Positions 24,520-36,036 of a stretch of DNA of 64,000 nucleotides are shown piece after piece. The stretch is taken from NCBI GenBank assembly GCA_029959195.1, contig CP114125.1, forward strand, positions 682,001 to 746,000, read 5' to 3'. How positions within the stretch are numbered: the stretch's first letter is position 1; every line of letters begins with the position of its first letter. Under the pieces are notes generated by a model. That model saw only the letters and a program-made list of their open reading frames with translations, ran no database searches and was not told the origin of the DNA. This stretch comes from Dictyophora rubrovolvata (lineage: Eukaryota; Basidiomycota; Agaricomycetes; Phallales; Phallaceae). The position numbers and the translations under genes are program-made.

Positions 24520-26751
24520 TCAAAACTGTACTTTCTCAGGTTTATCCATACGTTTTCTCACTTTTTCTCCGTGGAACATCAGCCAGATCATAGGTACGAA
24601 AGCAACACCACTCCCAAGTAGTGCGAAGATCAAAAAGATGAACTGATAACCTATCCTATCACCAAGCCGGATTGCGTAGAAAGCGAAGGTGAACCCGAAT
24701 TCTTGTCGAATCAAGTTGATTAATTGAGATGTCTGACAAGCTTTTATAAGCTTTGAGAAGAATGAAGTCAAATTGAGACCAACCTCCGTAGCTTGCGACT
24801 TGTAACACTCAATTGCATATATGTAGGCAACCTAATGCTATATTTTAAAGAGCTGGAAGCAAGTTTAAAATTTAGTGGTACCGTCGTAATTACTTGTACT
24901 CCCGCACAAGCCACGCCCATTCCTAAAATCTGACATTTTCAAATAGCACGATTTCAAATCGCATGCATATTTAGCAAAGGCTTCAGCGGTGTATTAATAA
25001 GTACTACTCACAGGAACAATAAAATGGATTCTATACTGAACTCCAAATCCATAGAGCAGGAGACCGATCTAGTGGAAGTATGAATAGTCCATTTTTACAG
25101 TCGGGGCTCGGAACTTGGAAGTATAGAATCACTTACGGGAACTAGGATTTCACCTGTCCATATAGCTTTCAGTCTCGCCTCGGGTTCCACTGCGCTCTCT
25201 CCCTTTCTACGTCGTTCTTTGTTAACTATGCGGTCGACCACTATGCCTCCACCAAATTCCCCGACAAGAGCTCCTATTGTCAACGCCCCACCATATGCCA
25301 ATCCTATGGCTAAGGTGCTGAAGTTATAATGCTGCGTGAAAATATTAGCCACCGTTACAGCGGGAAGTATACTCCCAAAGCCGTAAGCCATGGAATAATC
25401 TAAAAACGCAAGATCATGCCATTCACCCAAAAGTTATTATTGACAATCACATACATATTGCAGGAAACAGAACGGACGGATATTTTGCCATCCGAAGGGA
25501 GGGGTAAAAGAATTGATTCCAGTGGAGTCTTCTCCCAGGGAATCTACGGAACACAAAAATGCTTCTCAAGTAAGTGCCAAAGGTAAATTCCGCGTCCACC
25601 GGGTCATGTACATCGACACGCGAGCGGATGTAGAATGTTTCTGGGAGACAGAACACAATTACCAGGAAAATTGTACCATTCAACACTGCAGCTAAGAAAA
25701 AGCACCCTATTACCCAGGACAGAAGTTAGCCAGACTGACTGTTTGATATTCTCATCATGAAAAGAACTACATTGCCAGCTCAAGAATTGCCCCACGATAC
25801 CTTTTTGAATGTTTAAATATAAATATGAACATGTATCACATATTTTGGAAACTAACCACCGAGTACAGGAGCTATATGTGCCCCAGTGGTTGCCAGAACA
25901 GTAAATACCCCCATCGCACGACCCCTGCCAGTGTTAATCGACATCGAAGATGAGGACTTTGCCCGGGGGATTATTATTTTCGCACCTTTGGTGGATAAAG
26001 AATAGATCAGCGACCGTCCCAGCTCCCATGCTCACGGCGGCAGCAGATAAACCATTGAAGACCCTGGCAATGAGAAGTTGTGAGTATGTCTTTGAGAAAC
26101 CGCTTCCTAGTGATGACGCGAAACCTAAAAGGCCGGAAAGCTAATGTCGGGGAATGAGTAATGAGAATTAGTGTTCGTCAATTGAATTCAGTTAAATACC
26201 AAGTATACCGGACGCCGTCCATAAACATTAGATAGCGGAATCCATATGAAAGGTCCAACCCCTGTCAGTAGTATTATATGAACACACATTGGAGTTTTAA
26301 ATTTTTGTCGGTATGAAAATCACCGTTCAACGCAATGACAACAGTTGTTTGATAGGAGGCCGTGATAATCGAAATACCGAGATCTTTGGCCATCGGTCCA
26401 TATGCAGGATTGATAATTGCTTAGCGGCGGGAGGGTCGACTCAATAAGAAAATAAGAAGATAGTCACTCCCTTACACACACCTGCATTGAGAGTCCCTAA
26501 AGATGCAAGAAGTGACACTTGAAGCAAAACAGCCACCTGAGATAAACGTCTATCAATAAATTTACACGGCGATTAATCATGGCATTTACCTTCAGCCTCA
26601 GTGGCCAATTCAAAGGATCCGCAGGATCATCACTCGGTTGGGGACTAAGAGGAATCCCATTTTTGTCTAATTTCAACAGTGGAGATTGTTCCACAGTTTC
26701 TACAAATTCTCCAGGTTCCTTGCTAAGTGAAGATTTCTCGGTGGACTCCAT
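24520..26751 (-). CDS. Major facilitator superfamily transporter
   Basis: Twelve-helix drug/polyamine-type MFS permease of fungi (DHA1-like), plasma membrane. The ATG at 26751 starts a charged N-terminal tail ending in DPADPLNWPLRLK, the typical cytosolic lead of this group. Further exons read GQFLSWQ (end of helix 5 region), a central loop with LPETFYIR, then MAYGFGSILPAVTVANIFTQ, LAIGLAYGGALTIGALVGEF, GGGIVVDRI, and a last exon with GYQFIFLIFALLGSGVAF and a short basic tail ending at 24522. Many short introns interrupt it; I did not fix each boundary. The substrate cannot be told from sequence. It lies directly upstream (same strand order) of the urea permease, separated by 450 bases. Confidence 0.85.
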
Positions 26752-27202
26752 TGTTCACTAGTCAGTAAACAACATTCGAAATGTAACCGCGGGACTTAAG
26801 AGATGCTGCGCGCCCCAACGAGGCACATTCTTATCAAAGCTTTCGTAAACGTGTAAAGTCAGAGCCTTGCTCAACATTTATCCGTATCTCTAGAAGCAAG
26901 AAGCACAAGTCGTAATCTCGAAGCTATCCTGACGTATCTTACCGAGGCGAGGCGATGCCGCGTGAGTGAAGACTGAAGCTGCCAGTGTGATTGGTACAAA
27001 AAGTTCTACTTTTGAAGTTCGGTTCCCCCGTAAACTTCGTTCTCTTCAGACCTTATTTACAACTGAGCGCTTGGTTACGTTGCGAGGAGCTATGAATATA
27101 TCCCTGATGATGGATAAAATCTGCGCTCTCGACTCCCAAACAGGTAAAATAATGCAGAATGCCCCTGATAATAATGCCCATATCTGTTTGAAAACACGTT
27201 AC
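26752..27202. other. Intergenic between two transporter genes
   Basis: Promoter region of the MFS gene (minus strand) and 3' flank of the urea permease. No distinct motif seen. Confidence 0.5.
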
Positions 27203-30200
27203 CTAAGTGACACGGGCTAAGAGAAAAGAAATTTTCACCATTGAACAGGCAATCCAAAAACCAAAGAAGCCTTGGCTAAATATGTAACGCGAAAAGAACA
27301 TGGGCAGCGGAACGACCTAGACAACAGAGCCGTTTTATTGATTAGACTTGAATTCAAAAATCAAGACAGGTACACCCTCAGCTTACCACCATCACGATCA
27401 ATGTCAAAGAAATACTCGATATCGCCGCTTTCCTAAAACCTTGCTGCCATTTTTCCATAGAAACTTCGCTACGACTCGCGTCTTTCCGAATAGGACTGTC
27501 AAAGGATAATTTGCCGTCTTTGGCTATGTCGTCACGAGACTCAGTGACAGAATCCCGACTATCAGTTCGGATAGGGTCGATAGTGGCTATAGATTGGGTA
27601 CCTGAAAAGTCATAATTCGCAGGTGCTGACGAAATTGAATCTAAAATGTTAACAAAGATCGGGAATGGTAGCAGGAAACTCCCACGAACATAATAATGAA
27701 AGACCAATGGTAATGACGCCACTAAACAAAATGCTGGTTAGACCGCTACACACGGCCGAATAGGGTTCAGCCAAATTGTTTATGTTGATCTTTCCTGTAC
27801 AAACGGAATCATCCTATACATGTCCGATAAAAACAAACTTCAATATTAAAAGCTTACCATATATTTTCCAGCAACCAATCATCCATGCCAGCATTCCGGT
27901 TACAAAGCCGGTGAGTGTCCCGGCGAATACCGACACCTTGTTCAACTTACTCCATGTAACAGTCAAACCAATAGGAATGACAGCCGGTGAAAGGACCACT
28001 CCTCTGATTTCGATTAATTGACGGACTTCATTTAAAATTGAACCGCACTTACTGTACATAAAAAAGCTGAGGCCAAAGAAAATTGTTTGACAAAGCATAG
28101 ATTATTCACATCTCAGAGGTGCTTACCCAACCAAGGTCAATGTTGGCTCTATGAAGCTATATTATTAATGAGTAACTAATTGTCAGAAAAAAAAAACTTC
28201 CCGAGGCGTCTCGATATTACTTACTATTACAGCCCAGGCTCCCATCCAAACTGCCCATAGTCCAATGAACAGATGCGAGATACGAACTATTTCCGCTCCG
28301 GAGGCGTTTTTCCTCCAATATGTCCGATACAAACTGACGGCGACGTTATCATAGAAACGGAACTCCTTTGATTGCTAAAAACGCAATTGAGAGAATGTCA
28401 ACTTACTCATATGAGCTGCAAGCAATTAGTCAAGACAGGTCAGAAAATCAAATCTCCTGTAGCATACAATATACTTGAAACAGCGATAAGCTCCGCACTT
28501 GAGGCTGAAGTGACTGCCATGCTGAGGAGATAAGATTCGGCTTAATGTTTTATCTGATGTGGTATCGCCATCCAGGGCTGATAACTTACAAGACGACTAA
28601 TAATATGGCGATCGCCCCACCCTTTCCCATCAAAACTGCTGCTGCCGCAGGAGCGGCCAAACCTGCGCTAGTCTGATGGTTGCAGCGAATTTTTTCATGT
28701 ACGTATCATTACTGAATCTAGAACACGGGAAGACACAGGAAGACACACACACCTGGGATGCAGATAACGGGACGGGGAATGTAGGAAACGCAGGCTACAT
28801 AAAAAGAAGTGCATTTTTTAATGGCTTAGAGGGGCTAGGGTCGTAATTGCATGATTGAAGTCCTTACATTGGTGATCAGAGCTCGCGCCGCCAAACCAAG
28901 ACAGCTTGCGAAGGCCCACGGAACAGCAAACCAGGAAAGTCCGCCTAGCATCTTTGAAAAGAAAATGTCAATATGCTATGTCATGAAATAAATTAAATTA
29001 AAAATATTGGAACTTGCATATGCTTTCGTGGTCGAATCCGGTGCACTCGCAATGGCCTACATATGAATCGGTTATTAAGTACTTTCAGCCAGGAATAGTC
29101 TGGCCTACACGTTGCCAGTAACCTTGGTAACAATCTTTAGGAGATATAGATTTTTGAAAACTTCGTATAACAAGCTCACCCTGATCGCAAAAAACTCCAG
29201 CAAATCCGCTCAGGATAGTAGCAGCACCGAAAACAAGGCCTTGATTCGACTTCATAGTCAAGTAACTACCCCCTTGATTGCCCACGATAGGTGATATTTC
29301 GGCGGCTTTTACGAGTAAATCGTACATTGCTTTGGGACTTCCTAAAATCTCGGAGGTTCCGCTACGAAATGTCTGTCAGCTTGCGATCATTGAAGGTTGG
29401 AATATGCATGACAGTCTTACAATGCTCTGAAAAGGAAGATATAAATGACAATGAATAGAATTAGTGTATGGGTCCAGTCGCAAATGAAAGTTGCACGAAG
29501 GCCACCGAAGACTACGTCTGTTTAAAATGTGAAACTCCAGTCATCAAAATAAAGAAAGTAAAAAAAAGGCTGACAAACAGCTATACCAATGGGTATGAGA
29601 AAACATGCGGCATCTATATCCATTCCGGTAATTGCATTGACAGTTGCGGCCCCTCCCACTAAAGAAATACGATCTGAGTATTGCATCGATCTCATCCACT
29701 TGCTTTCTTACAGAGAAGAGAACCGCATACAATTAAATTGCAGAGTATTCCGTAAAATGTAAAAAGAATATGAGCGGCTGTCCCGAATCGGACCTTAACA
29801 ATCTTCAAGTCTTACAGTCAAAAATACTGACATACTGACAAATAGAACTTGACTAGGAAACTCACTTCAAGGAAAGTGTGTGCTCCATTTGCATTCACTT
29901 TTAGTTTAGCAGCAATCATGCTATAATGGTTTTTGGTTTTTTTGTCTTCTCACGAGAAAGAAAAAACAAACGGATTGACATACGCGAAGACCGTTAACTG
30001 GATGGTTCCTCCGACGCCGTACCACCTTCAAATGATAATATGTAAAAGTCACTACCAGAACTTTTGAAAACTTTAAATACCATGGTCCGCTAACACCTAA
30101 TAGCAATGTAATAGATAAACTGGACTGGTTTACGGAAAACTAGTAGGAGGGACGTGCCTAAGGTATAAGCCGCTGTACTAGATTGTAACAATGTCGCACT

Positions 30201-30596
30201 CCAGGTCCAAGCACTGACTCTAACGCATTTTGGGAGTCCATAAGAGTCGGAAGTTCATTCAATGGCGATGGCTTACATTCCACAACAGACAAGACCTGGT
30301 TTAACGTTTCGGGACGCGCTTGAAAACTAATACAATGGCAATGGCAATCAAACAAGAGTTAGGTAATATTTATTTTGGGATTTGGGAATGACGTACTTCT
30401 TCGGAAGAGGAGGGTGTTAATGTTGTAAACTTCCGTTGGAGAAAGGTAAGGACAAGCATAAGGCCTGCAAAGAAGAAACCGACGCCGACAACGACACCAT
30501 ATCCCACGGCTTGAGCTATACGGCAATGAGTTATTAGAATTATCAATTATTTTTACGATAATTCATACGCAAAAGAGGTCTGAATTCGACCTCCAT
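27203..30596 (-). CDS. DUR3: Dur3-type urea/polyamine:cation symporter
   Basis: Sodium:solute symporter family member, expected to take up urea (and possibly polyamines) at the plasma membrane. The N-terminus MEVEFRPLLPQAVGYGVVVG joins over the first intron (phase 1, donor GTATGA) and continues GVGFFFAGLMLVLTFLQRK, as in fungal Dur3. Then come many short exons, among them SNQGLVFGAATILSGFAGVF, a helix SAVIPIGLTVTWSKLN-like segment (near 27970) and GTLTGFVTGMLAWMIG. A long cytosolic loop with RTDSRDSVTESRDD precedes the last two helices. The final exon reads VVPLPMFFSRYIFSQGFFGF and ends at TAG 27203-27205. About 15 helices are expected. Fungal DUR3 genes are often nitrogen-repressed; I did not locate convincing GATA clusters. 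Identification is strong, though several inner exon boundaries are unresolved. Confidence 0.88.
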
Positions 30597-31190
30597 GGTG
30601 ACGACTCAAGGGAAGCTAAAAGGAATGAAAATGCCTTTCGTTTTTAGTACTAGAAATGTATATATTACCTACTGCACGTGAATGATAAGGATAAGAAGTC
30701 GGGAATTAAAAGAATCCAAATCCACGTCATGTCCAAGAGTAGTCCCACACTGATAAGCCTGGAATATTTATGTGGCTTTCAGGCTAGAACAGGAATCAAA
30801 CACGCATGTTTTACCTTGAGCTGCGGTAGCCATCAACACTGAACTCGAAGCGGGTATCACTCCGAGTACTCTGAATCTATTTTGCTAAGTAATTAGCAGA
30901 CCTGGCGACTTCCATGTAGAGACAAGCCCATTCCGCATGACGTTAGATATATGTATTCATTTTTTTGGAGGTACGCACACTTTAAGTTCAAGAGCTTTTG
31001 GACAGATGTTCTCAACTGCAATCTAAGAGTTTTCAACCATATGATAATTACACAGCAATCTGTGGAGCGTACTTATCGATTGTGATGTCCTACGCTTAGT
31101 CTTTTTCATTGGGTATTCAAGATCATTATAGCTCTACATACTCTCCTTTTCTGATGGTATTGATCGTCAAGTCACACTAGATGATCGGCC
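30597..31190. other. Promoter side of the urea permease
   Basis: No gene recognised. Includes a few TGATAA/TTATC-type words (for example near 30689) that could bind GATA factors, but such words are common by chance. Confidence 0.35.
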
Positions 31191-32091
31191 TTGGTGCCAC
31201 ATGAAGGTCGGTTTATTGTTCTGCGGAGCGTAATTGAACTTGAAAGTGGCACACCTTGTGATAGAATACTGTTTCGCTGTATATGGTCCCGCCTGGACCG
31301 TGTTCTACTACGAGTCTTCCTCGTCCTCCTTTTCGTGCACGCCCCCAAGTCGCGTAATCCAGCCCTTGTTACTATTACCTTACACCGGTTTCAATTCCCA
31401 ACATGCGCCACATCGAATACAACTTTAAAACCCACGACACCTTCGACGACACCTGTTCATACCCTCCATCTAGCTTTGCGTCCTGCAGGGACCAACCCGA
31501 CCCAGCCTCCTGATCCGATGGTGCATCCTAGTCCAATTTTTACATGAACAGTTTATTGACGCGTATTTTTGAGCGAAGTGCCCCAACCCATCTATGATCC
31601 TGAGGCAAGGATCGCGTGGATGCCATTTAGAGCGGAAGAGGACGTGAATCTTCCAGAAATTGCTTTTGAAGATGTGCTGCAAGGGCCCGATGTTCTGTAA
31701 GACACATCTGAGACCCCAGGTTGCAACCGCAAACCAAAAACCAACTTAACACCATAAACGCGACCGCGTCGCGTACCACGACCCCCTCCTCCCCTCTAAA
31801 AAGGAAATCCGTCCCTTCCACCGACAACAGAACACCCTCCGGAGAGACGGCACTAAACCTCCAGCGTCATATTGGGGTTCATGCTAAACTGGAGCAATGC
31901 ATGATAGACGAGGGCGACCCACCACCCGGGGATGCGGGGATGCGGTGGCTCTTCCCAATCAGATTCTCATGGAATACGAGTGCGAGGTTCCCATTTGCAC
32001 GTATTTGAGGGAGAATGGGAAGCCCTTTCGCTACGTCAATTATCGGGTGGATGCTCAAAAGGCTAGGCATATTCGAGAGTATCACTCGTAG
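31191..32091 (+). CDS. Possible gene of unknown function with a C-terminal CxxxxC...HxxxxH motif
   Basis: Tentative. Several open segments on the + strand look coding. One ends with TNPTQPPDPMVHPSPIFT (to 31546), the next is acidic (VPQPIYDPEARIAW ... FEDVLQGPDVL, about 31580-31699), and another (31721-31890) contains LNLQRHIGVHAK, like a C2H2 finger tail. The last (31897-32091) ends YECEVPICTYL ... ARHIREYHS, with cysteines four apart and histidines four apart. I could not find introns that join them cleanly; one candidate intron would be only about 25 bases. It may be a decayed or mis-read zinc-finger-like gene. Confidence 0.3.
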
Positions 32092-32595
32092 CTTTCGAGC
32101 GAAGAACAGCTTGAATGGGAAGAGGTCTAGGGAAGTAAAAGCTGTTATTTATTGAGATCATGTTAAACTATTGGAATACCGTAGACTTGTAAAAGAAACT
32201 ACTTGTAATTTCATTCGAACAAAATGTCCGTTTATATAACGATGTGGATGTGGGCTGATCGGTTGCAGTGAAAGGGAAGCACCCACTGATCTTGCTTCTA
32301 ATGTCGACGAAGAAAAATGACGGAAGGAGTTTCAAACTTTTCGATAATATCGTTTTACGCAATATCGTTCCAGCCACTTTTGTAAATTTTGCGAAGAATG
32401 AATGACAAAAAGAAAAGTCGCTGCAATCCGTGACGCGTGACGGGCGTAAAGGGCACCACGGCAGATTACGTAACCTAGGTAAATACATCCGCGAGTCCTA
32501 GCTACAAACAACGCACTGCGTATCCAACCAAAAACAAAAACCGTTCAATACAGATAACTGCATAAAAAAAAATAAAAAGATAATTATTTGGCGTC
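32092..32595. other. Intergenic, no gene recognised
   Basis: Between the tentative + strand gene and the 3' end of the PrpF gene. A-rich tract at 32563-32580 near the PrpF stop is compatible with a polyadenylation region of that minus-strand gene. Confidence 0.4.
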
Positions 32596-33966
32596 CTACC
32601 ACCAGACAGCTCCTTGCATAAGACGACGGCCAGTACGAATGACTTTTGCACTGGTAGCGTTTCCTTCGTTATCGAACTGAGCACCAACATCAATCACTCC
32701 ACTGGGGTGTCTCAAGCGGATCAAGCCCTGTCGCAATCTTCCAGGATCAGGATTACTGGTGGCACGAACTTCCTCCACAATCTTGTGCACGATAGTGCCT
32801 TTGGTAGCTCCAGCCACGCCAAGACACAGCCCAACGGTCACCGGTACAGCGCGGTGCACTACGTCCAGGGACATAACGTGAATTTCGATCTCGTGCGGGA
32901 TCCCATCAGATACAACCGGCTCTCCACTCCCTTTTGGAAGACCAACTATGCCGATTTTGGGTTGAGCTTGGGCGGAAGGATCCAAACCCATTTGTACCGC
33001 GCCAGCTTGCCGTAAACATTCGAGAGTATCTTGTAGACTCCTGGGACCAGTTTTTTTAGCATATACTTCTGTGGACGGAAGGTATTTACTGCCAAAGATT
33101 TCTTCGGAGCTAACGAAGACAGTTGGGTTTGTGGCATCCACCAAAGAAGCGGAATAACGTTTTTCGGTACCGTCGTCGGTGGAAATGACAAGCTCATCAA
33201 CTGCATTGCCACTGGGAAGAAGTTTTCCCGTTCGTGCGCCTCCAGGGTAAACGAAATCCAAGACTATTTGAGAAGCCTTTCCAGGTACACCTGCAATCGA
33301 GACTTGTTCTTTGTCCAGGTCAGCCTTCAGATGGCTCGTCAAAGGAAAAGTGGCATGAATCTCTTTGTTGGTATTCGTGTTCCACATTCTAACTGTCCCG
33401 AGGGTCTCTCCCGTTGAGTCGGAAACTGAAAGTTTAGGAACGCAAATGCCTTCATCGACAGCAAATACGCCAACCACACTTGACAAGTTCCCACAATTCC
33501 CGGCATAATCGACGTCGGAATCTTTGACTCCTATTTGTGCAAACGTGTATTGCATATCTATTCCCGCTTCCGCCTGGGCAGGAGTGGGTGGTTCAATTAT
33601 CATGACTTTGGAAGTGGATGATTCTCCACAACCCATTCCATTCAATTGTCTGGAATGCTCGGGATCCGGAGAACCCATTAACTTCACAAACATGGAAGCC
33701 CATTCAGAACGATCCTCAGGGAGGTATTTGCGATGCACGAAAACTCCTTTGGAAGTTCCTCCGCGGATGAAAGAGGCTGGTAGAGGATTTGGTACTGTAC
33801 TCTTCATCCTGTAGCAAGTCTGCAACACGCGTGCGACGTAGGACGTTCTTGTGGATAAAGTCAACCACGGTGAGCTTAGTACATGTCCGTGAACGAGGGA
33901 GTGTATCAACGCCATCACTAATATTAGACGGCCCGGCCCCCGGAATATGTACTCCGTCAGAGTCAT
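32596..33966 (-). CDS. PrpF-family isomerase (DUF453)
   Basis: Single-exon gene of the PrpF fold, related to diaminopimelate epimerase. Bacterial members isomerise trans-aconitate or methylaconitate in propionate breakdown by the 2-methylcitrate cycle. Motifs in order: RGGTSKGVFVHRK, GMGCGESSTSKVMII (with a lysine that may act as a base), DVDYAGNCGNLSSVVGVFA (with the cysteine typical of this fold), FVYPGGARTGKLLPSG and HPSGVIDV, ending AVWW. The core starts at Met 33807 (MKSTVPNPLPASF). An in-frame ATG at 33966 adds 53 residues that are hydrophobic and arginine/serine-bearing (MTLTEYIFRG ... WLTLSTRTSYVARVL), which would suit a mitochondrial targeting peptide. Both starts are possible. Substrate in fungi is unproven. 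Confidence 0.9.
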   Translation of the reverse strand: MTLTEYIFRGPGRLILVMALIHSLVHGHVLSSPWLTLSTRTSYVARVLQTCYRMKSTVPNPLPASFIRGGTSKGVFVHRKYLPEDRSEWASMFVKLMGSPDPEHSRQLNGMGCGESSTSKVMIIEPPTPAQAEAGIDMQYTFAQIGVKDSDVDYAGNCGNLSSVVGVFAVDEGICVPKLSVSDSTGETLGTVRMWNTNTNKEIHATFPLTSHLKADLDKEQVSIAGVPGKASQIVLDFVYPGGARTGKLLPSGNAVDELVISTDDGTEKRYSASLVDATNPTVFVSSEEIFGSKYLPSTEVYAKKTGPRSLQDTLECLRQAGAVQMGLDPSAQAQPKIGIVGLPKGSGEPVVSDGIPHEIEIHVMSLDVVHRAVPVTVGLCLGVAGATKGTIVHKIVEEVRATSNPDPGRLRQGLIRLRHPSGVIDVGAQFDNEGNATSAKVIRTGRRLMQGAVWW

Positions 33967-34529
33967 TCGTCGCTGGTTGGACCGACTCGGACTTGATCTC
34001 GGATGCTGTGGTCTCACAGCCCTGGAATAATACAGGTGACTTGATCACCAGGTCTTCAGATCTCAGATCATGTCGTTCGAGTTCCAGCACGAATGAGACA
34101 GCGCCGTGGCTTGAAGGTGCATGGAATTTCGTTGTTGGCTGACAGAGAAAGGATGAAACATCGGTTGAAAACGAGGAAGCAATGTGCCAATAGATCGCCC
34201 GTACGCTCAGTTATTGAACCAAGAGAGATTTTGCACCGAATCTGCACAACGGCCACAGTTCCTGTTGAGAGGGATGTATTACCCAACGATGCTTCGTAAG
34301 CGCCCGGTATGGGCAATACCGTTTCCTCTTTCTCCACAAATGTTCGAGCACTATAAAATGTACAGTCTGAGTATGAATTCCACAGTTGTTTATCAGGTTG
34401 TTCTCGTCAACTGAAGGGCGAGTATTTCATTCGATTAATAGTTCTAGTCTAGAGACCAATTTCTTGTAGAACCGTTTTTTTAGGTTCGTTCTAATTTGTT
34501 CTTATCAACCCGTCATTCAGTCTGTCGTA
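33967..34529. other. Intergenic (divergent promoters)
   Basis: Lies between the divergent PrpF and DUF6535 genes. Short open stretches on both strands have no family match. ACTATAAAAT at 34351-34360 is a TATA-like site on the + strand, about 175 bases before the DUF6535 ATG. Confidence 0.4.
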
Positions 34530-35309
34530 ATGTCCTCTCAATCACCGTTCCTGGACCTTTATGCATATTACTATGAACTTAAGCACCCCCGCGACACGTT
34601 TGGTGAGGAACATTCTGAGAACGCAAGGATTTGTTTGACATACCTCGATCTAGCCGAGGACCGTGACAAGGTCAATGGCTGGAATGATGCCTTAAACAGT
34701 TTTCTCGTCTTTGTAAGTTCTTTTTTGTAACCATTTTCCGGGTTTAGAGACTATTATTACCGTCAACTGTTTAATAGATTGGATTTTTCTCCTCAACAGT
34801 GGCTACATTTCTTTCAATCTCGTCGCAAAGCTTGCAACCAAACTACACTAAAATCACAGCTTTGTTAATGTTCGAGACGGTACAACTGATCAGAGCACAA
34901 CTCACCGGCGAACCTGCCACCAATATACCCAGTTCAGTTTTGACACCCAACTCTCCATTCAAACCATCTCCGAATGCATATCTGGTCAACGGCTTATTGT
35001 TCTTAAGCCTTACTATTAGCCTATGTTCTGCGATGGTTGCTCTCCTAGTGATGGCTGTGCGCTTACATTTATCCTGCTCCGGGAACGGCTCGCGAGAGAG
35101 CTCGAGTCAGGCAATCTCATTTCGAAAATCTGGAGAAATGGAGGGTTGGGCTCATCGTTGACTTTCTTCCAGTTTTTCTCCTCCTAGCACTCGGATTGTT
35201 CCTTATAGGACTCGCCGCTCTCATACGTTTGGACATCCATTACCACGTTCTTTGGGTGCATTTATATCCCCTACTTGGTTTCACTTCTGCTGTTATTCTG
35301 ATGCGCTGA
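34530..35309 (+). pseudogene. DUF6535-type membrane protein, frameshifted
   Basis: DUF6535 proteins are agaricomycete membrane proteins of unknown function. Exon 1 (34530-34711) reads EDRDKVNGWNDALNSFLVF and joins after a short intron to IGFFSSTVATFLSISSQSLQ, which are the family's signature and first helix. VNGLLFLSLTISLCSAMVALL is the second helix. Right after this, near 35050, the family sequence continues in another frame (WLCAYIYPAPGTARERARVR, then HFENLEKWRVGLIVDFLPV and a long hydrophobic pair of helices) to a TGA at 35307-35309. The break sits in the expected Q-W motif and looks like a two-base loss, not an intron. The large C-terminal part common in the family is absent or only traceable as scraps in 35310-35700. 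Probably a pseudogene, unless the shift is an assembly error. Confidence 0.75.
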
Positions 35310-36036
35310 ATGTCCTTATTCAACTGCTACATGCCAGGTGTTTCCATCCGTATATTTAATTATGTTACCTACAGTCTCTCCCGGGCTGCCTCCTATTTAT
35401 TCGCTCAGCTTTTTTTATATCGCGAAAAGGTTCTTTCTAATCCTTCTTTGAAGAGATTTCTTTTTTTCCAATTCGTTGTTTCCTTCTGTCCTCCTTGTCT
35501 AATTCTAGTGTTATCCGCAATGTCACGAGTTGAAGTGCATTCATTCTGCCTAGTTTCTATAAAGAGATGGGACACCAGTTCCGCTTACCATGGCAGATGT
35601 TGTGTGCGACATTCTTGGCCCTTCAAAATTCAGTCACGCATTCGAAGAGGATCCCCCCCCCCACTAATTTCGAACTAGTACAGAGTTCGCTGAGGACATT
35701 TGCTACTCCCTTTTTGACTTCTTAATAAACCGGGTAAACATCATAATGTTTGCAGATTAAACGAATTATTTGACAGCTGCCGAGGCATTGAGTGAGTGAA
35801 GCCATTTTCCGCTTTTTATTTGAGTATTGTGAGTCCTAGACTTTCTTGATGCGATAGCTTTGGTCACTGCTGAGTTATTTGCGTTAGTCTCTGTAGACGA
35901 TTCATATGTCCAAGAGCGAAGTAGTGAGACAGACATTTGCGATCCGTCTAGTAGTTTTGGCTAGTTAAAAAGGTTCTGTTGAACAGTGCTTCATTCGTGA
36001 ATCACTCCGAGTCAGTTTGTGTCAAATCCCAGAGTT
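35310..36036. other. Downstream scraps of the DUF6535 gene and intergenic DNA
   Basis: An open stretch to 35678 has hydrophobic segments that may be a decayed continuation of the DUF6535 protein. A run of 13 C lies at 35653-35665. Nothing else recognised. Confidence 0.35.
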
